Part shown: positions 63,101 through 64,000 of the stretch, piece after piece
Layout: every line of letters starts with the position of its first letter
Numbering within the stretch: position 1 is the first letter of the stretch
From: Zymoseptoria tritici IPO323
Lineage: Eukaryota > Ascomycota > Dothideomycetes > Mycosphaerellales > Mycosphaerellaceae
Direction: 5' to 3'
Length of the DNA: 64,000 nucleotides
NCBI RefSeq assembly: GCF_000219625.1
Contig: NC_018216.1
Location: 3,224,001-3,288,000, forward strand
Position numbers and translations under genes: made by a program
The notes under the pieces: generated by a model
Databases searched by the model: none
Seen by the model: the letters and a program-made list of their open reading frames with translations, nothing else
What the model was told of the DNA's origin: nothing

Positions 63101-64000
63101 GTCGTGCCATTTAATCCAGGCCCCCCATTAGCCACCGGAACCGTCCAAGTTAACTCTCCACCTACATTTGAGACCACCACTTCGTTCGGCGACTTCCCTG
63201 CATCGACTGCTACGACGATTTACACCGACGGATCTCCCACGGGCACAGTGATCGTACAGCTTCCGGCGACAACTTCAGCCACGACAACTGCCACCAGCAC
63301 CACAGTCTCTGCTCTGCCAGCGCCAACTGCCTGCAGCAACCAAGGTCTCGACTGGGCCGAATACAAGACGCCCACCATCACGCCAGCACAAGCGCTTGGA
63401 TATCCCGAATTCAACCCTTCTGTAAGTGATTGACTCTTTGCCTTGAAAAGGAGCATACTTTACTAACCCGACTCTAGGCCCTCAAGACGAGCACTCCCAA
63501 CTACCAAGGTACCATCAGCAACATACCAGGCTTCGTCTTCCCTCTGGATAGGACAACCAATGAAGTCACTATCTATGATGGCATCAAGATTCCATCGGAG
63601 TTCTGGGCTCTGAATCATCAAGGATACATCTATCCTGACGTTTCCGGACCCTACACCTTTACATCCACCAACGCCGATGACCTCACCCTCGTATGGGTTG
63701 GCTCCAACGCCTATTCTGGCTGGACTCGTGCGAATGCCAACATCGAGCAGTCGTACGGTGGTGGCACTCGCGACTCCACGATTCCGCAGAGATACACTGT
63801 CAACTTGGTGGCCGGCCAGTACTATCCAATCCGCATTATCGGTGCGAACGGGAACAACGCTGCTGAGTTCCGAGTGACGGCAACCAGACCGGACGGTTCT
63901 CAATTCTTGGGTCCGAATACCCCTTCGTCGCCATTGCTAGTCCGCTTCTCGTGTGACAGCAATGTGGCACCGCCATTTCCACCCTTCAGTGGCAGCACGA
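60122..64000 (+). CDS. Repeat-rich cell-wall adhesin with GLEYA (PA14-like) domain, 3' partial
   Basis: Exon 1 60122-63421 (1,100 codons), intron 63422-63477 (GTAAGT...TCTAG), exon 2 from 63478 running past the window edge. MLPLCLVLSFAGIALA is the signal peptide. Residues about 100-240 are Ser/Pro/Gln-rich, with five 17-residue repeats of the QPSNNQPGSPSQPGSAG type. Residues about 245-1040 are many Thr/Ser/Pro-rich beta repeats of the form FxTTTxYDPSITAPVTSTxYxxGxSGTI. Exon 2 reads NYQGTISNIPGFVFPLDRTT, FWALNHQGYIYPDVSGPYTF, DDLTLVWVGSNAYSGWTRAN and RYTVNLVAGQYYPIRIIGAN, a GLEYA carbohydrate-binding fold related to PA14/flocculins. It is likely a surface protein for adhesion to host or other surfaces. 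Unusually, the lectin-like domain comes after the stalk repeats. The C-terminus, and any GPI signal, lies outside the window. Confidence 0.9.
60563..60811 (+). repeat. 51 bp tandem repeat encoding a 17-residue Pro/Ser/Gln unit (about 5 copies)
   Basis: Copies begin at 60563, 60614, 60665, 60716 and 60767, in frame with the adhesin. They encode variants of QPSNNQPGSPSQPGSAG, the last one short. Copy number is likely variable between strains. Confidence 0.9.
62525..63208 (+). repeat. 228 bp tandem repeat encoding a 76-residue adhesin unit (3 copies)
   Basis: The GTAAC(A/C)TC motif that opens each unit recurs at 62525, 62753 and 62981, exactly 228 bp apart and in frame. Units 2 and 3 are almost identical in DNA and unit 1 has drifted. 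The unit contains VTSTDYTSGASTGTI, TATQVYVTVTSFGTEFPT and TVQVNSPP. Confidence 0.9.

Overview
The window is a 64 kb piece of a filamentous ascomycete genome (Pezizomycotina). The evidence is spliceosomal introns of about 45-120 bp with GT...AG ends and CTAAC-like branch sites, a Zn2Cys6 transcription factor, a NACHT/ankyrin-type gene, a GLEYA adhesin, a secreted DUF1996 protein and a PL1 pectate lyase. A plant-associated Dothideomycete is my best guess from the overall gene style; that is inference. I saw no bacterial operons, CRISPR arrays, rRNA, convincing tRNA or intact transposon.

Layout, left to right. 0-1 kb: 3' end of an ankyrin-repeat gene that enters from the left. 1-4 kb: a 16-exon peroxisomal beta-oxidation gene with two SDR domains, ending in AKL and lacking the usual hydratase-2 domain. 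4.5-6.8 kb: SAGA subunit Spt8. 8-11.6 kb: a Upf1/ZNFX1-type RNA helicase. 12.4-13.9 kb: a secreted DUF1996 protein. 15.8-18.5 kb: two frameshifted genes (an aminoglycoside-phosphotransferase-like kinase and a small conserved fungal protein), then a 111-residue secreted six-cysteine protein. 20.4-22.7 kb: a Zn2Cys6 regulator. 23.1-25.9 kb: a cupin protein and a secreted pectate lyase. 26.2-27.3 kb: an ankyrin pseudogene with four frameshifts. 27.9-29.4 kb: a divergent CaCA-family cation exchanger.

29.6-38 kb is a rapidly changing island. It holds unrecognised, mostly disordered or broken reading frames with short tandem duplications, and one intact two-exon gene of unknown function. From 38.5 kb to 56.5 kb conserved genes return: a secreted DUF4185-like protein, Mdm34 (ERMES), an Ecm15-like MTH1187/YkoF protein, inositol-pentakisphosphate 2-kinase, a zinc alcohol dehydrogenase, ceramide synthase, Tim23 and Trm732/THADA. 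A 3.6 kb stretch with no recognised gene then leads to a large repeat-rich cell-wall adhesin with a GLEYA domain that runs off the right edge.

The genes do not form one pathway. They split into conserved housekeeping genes (chromatin, mitochondria-ER contact, protein import, tRNA modification, sphingolipid and inositol phosphate metabolism) and outward-facing accessory genes (secreted proteins, adhesin, pectate lyase, NLR-like ankyrin genes). All four clear frameshifted remnants, and the island wreckage, lie among the accessory genes, while the long housekeeping frames are clean. That argues for genuine gene decay rather than general sequence error. I found no clear new biological system. The strongest leads are the hydratase-less double-SDR peroxisomal protein, the small cysteine-rich secreted protein, the exchanger with altered alpha motifs, and the 29.6-38 kb island.
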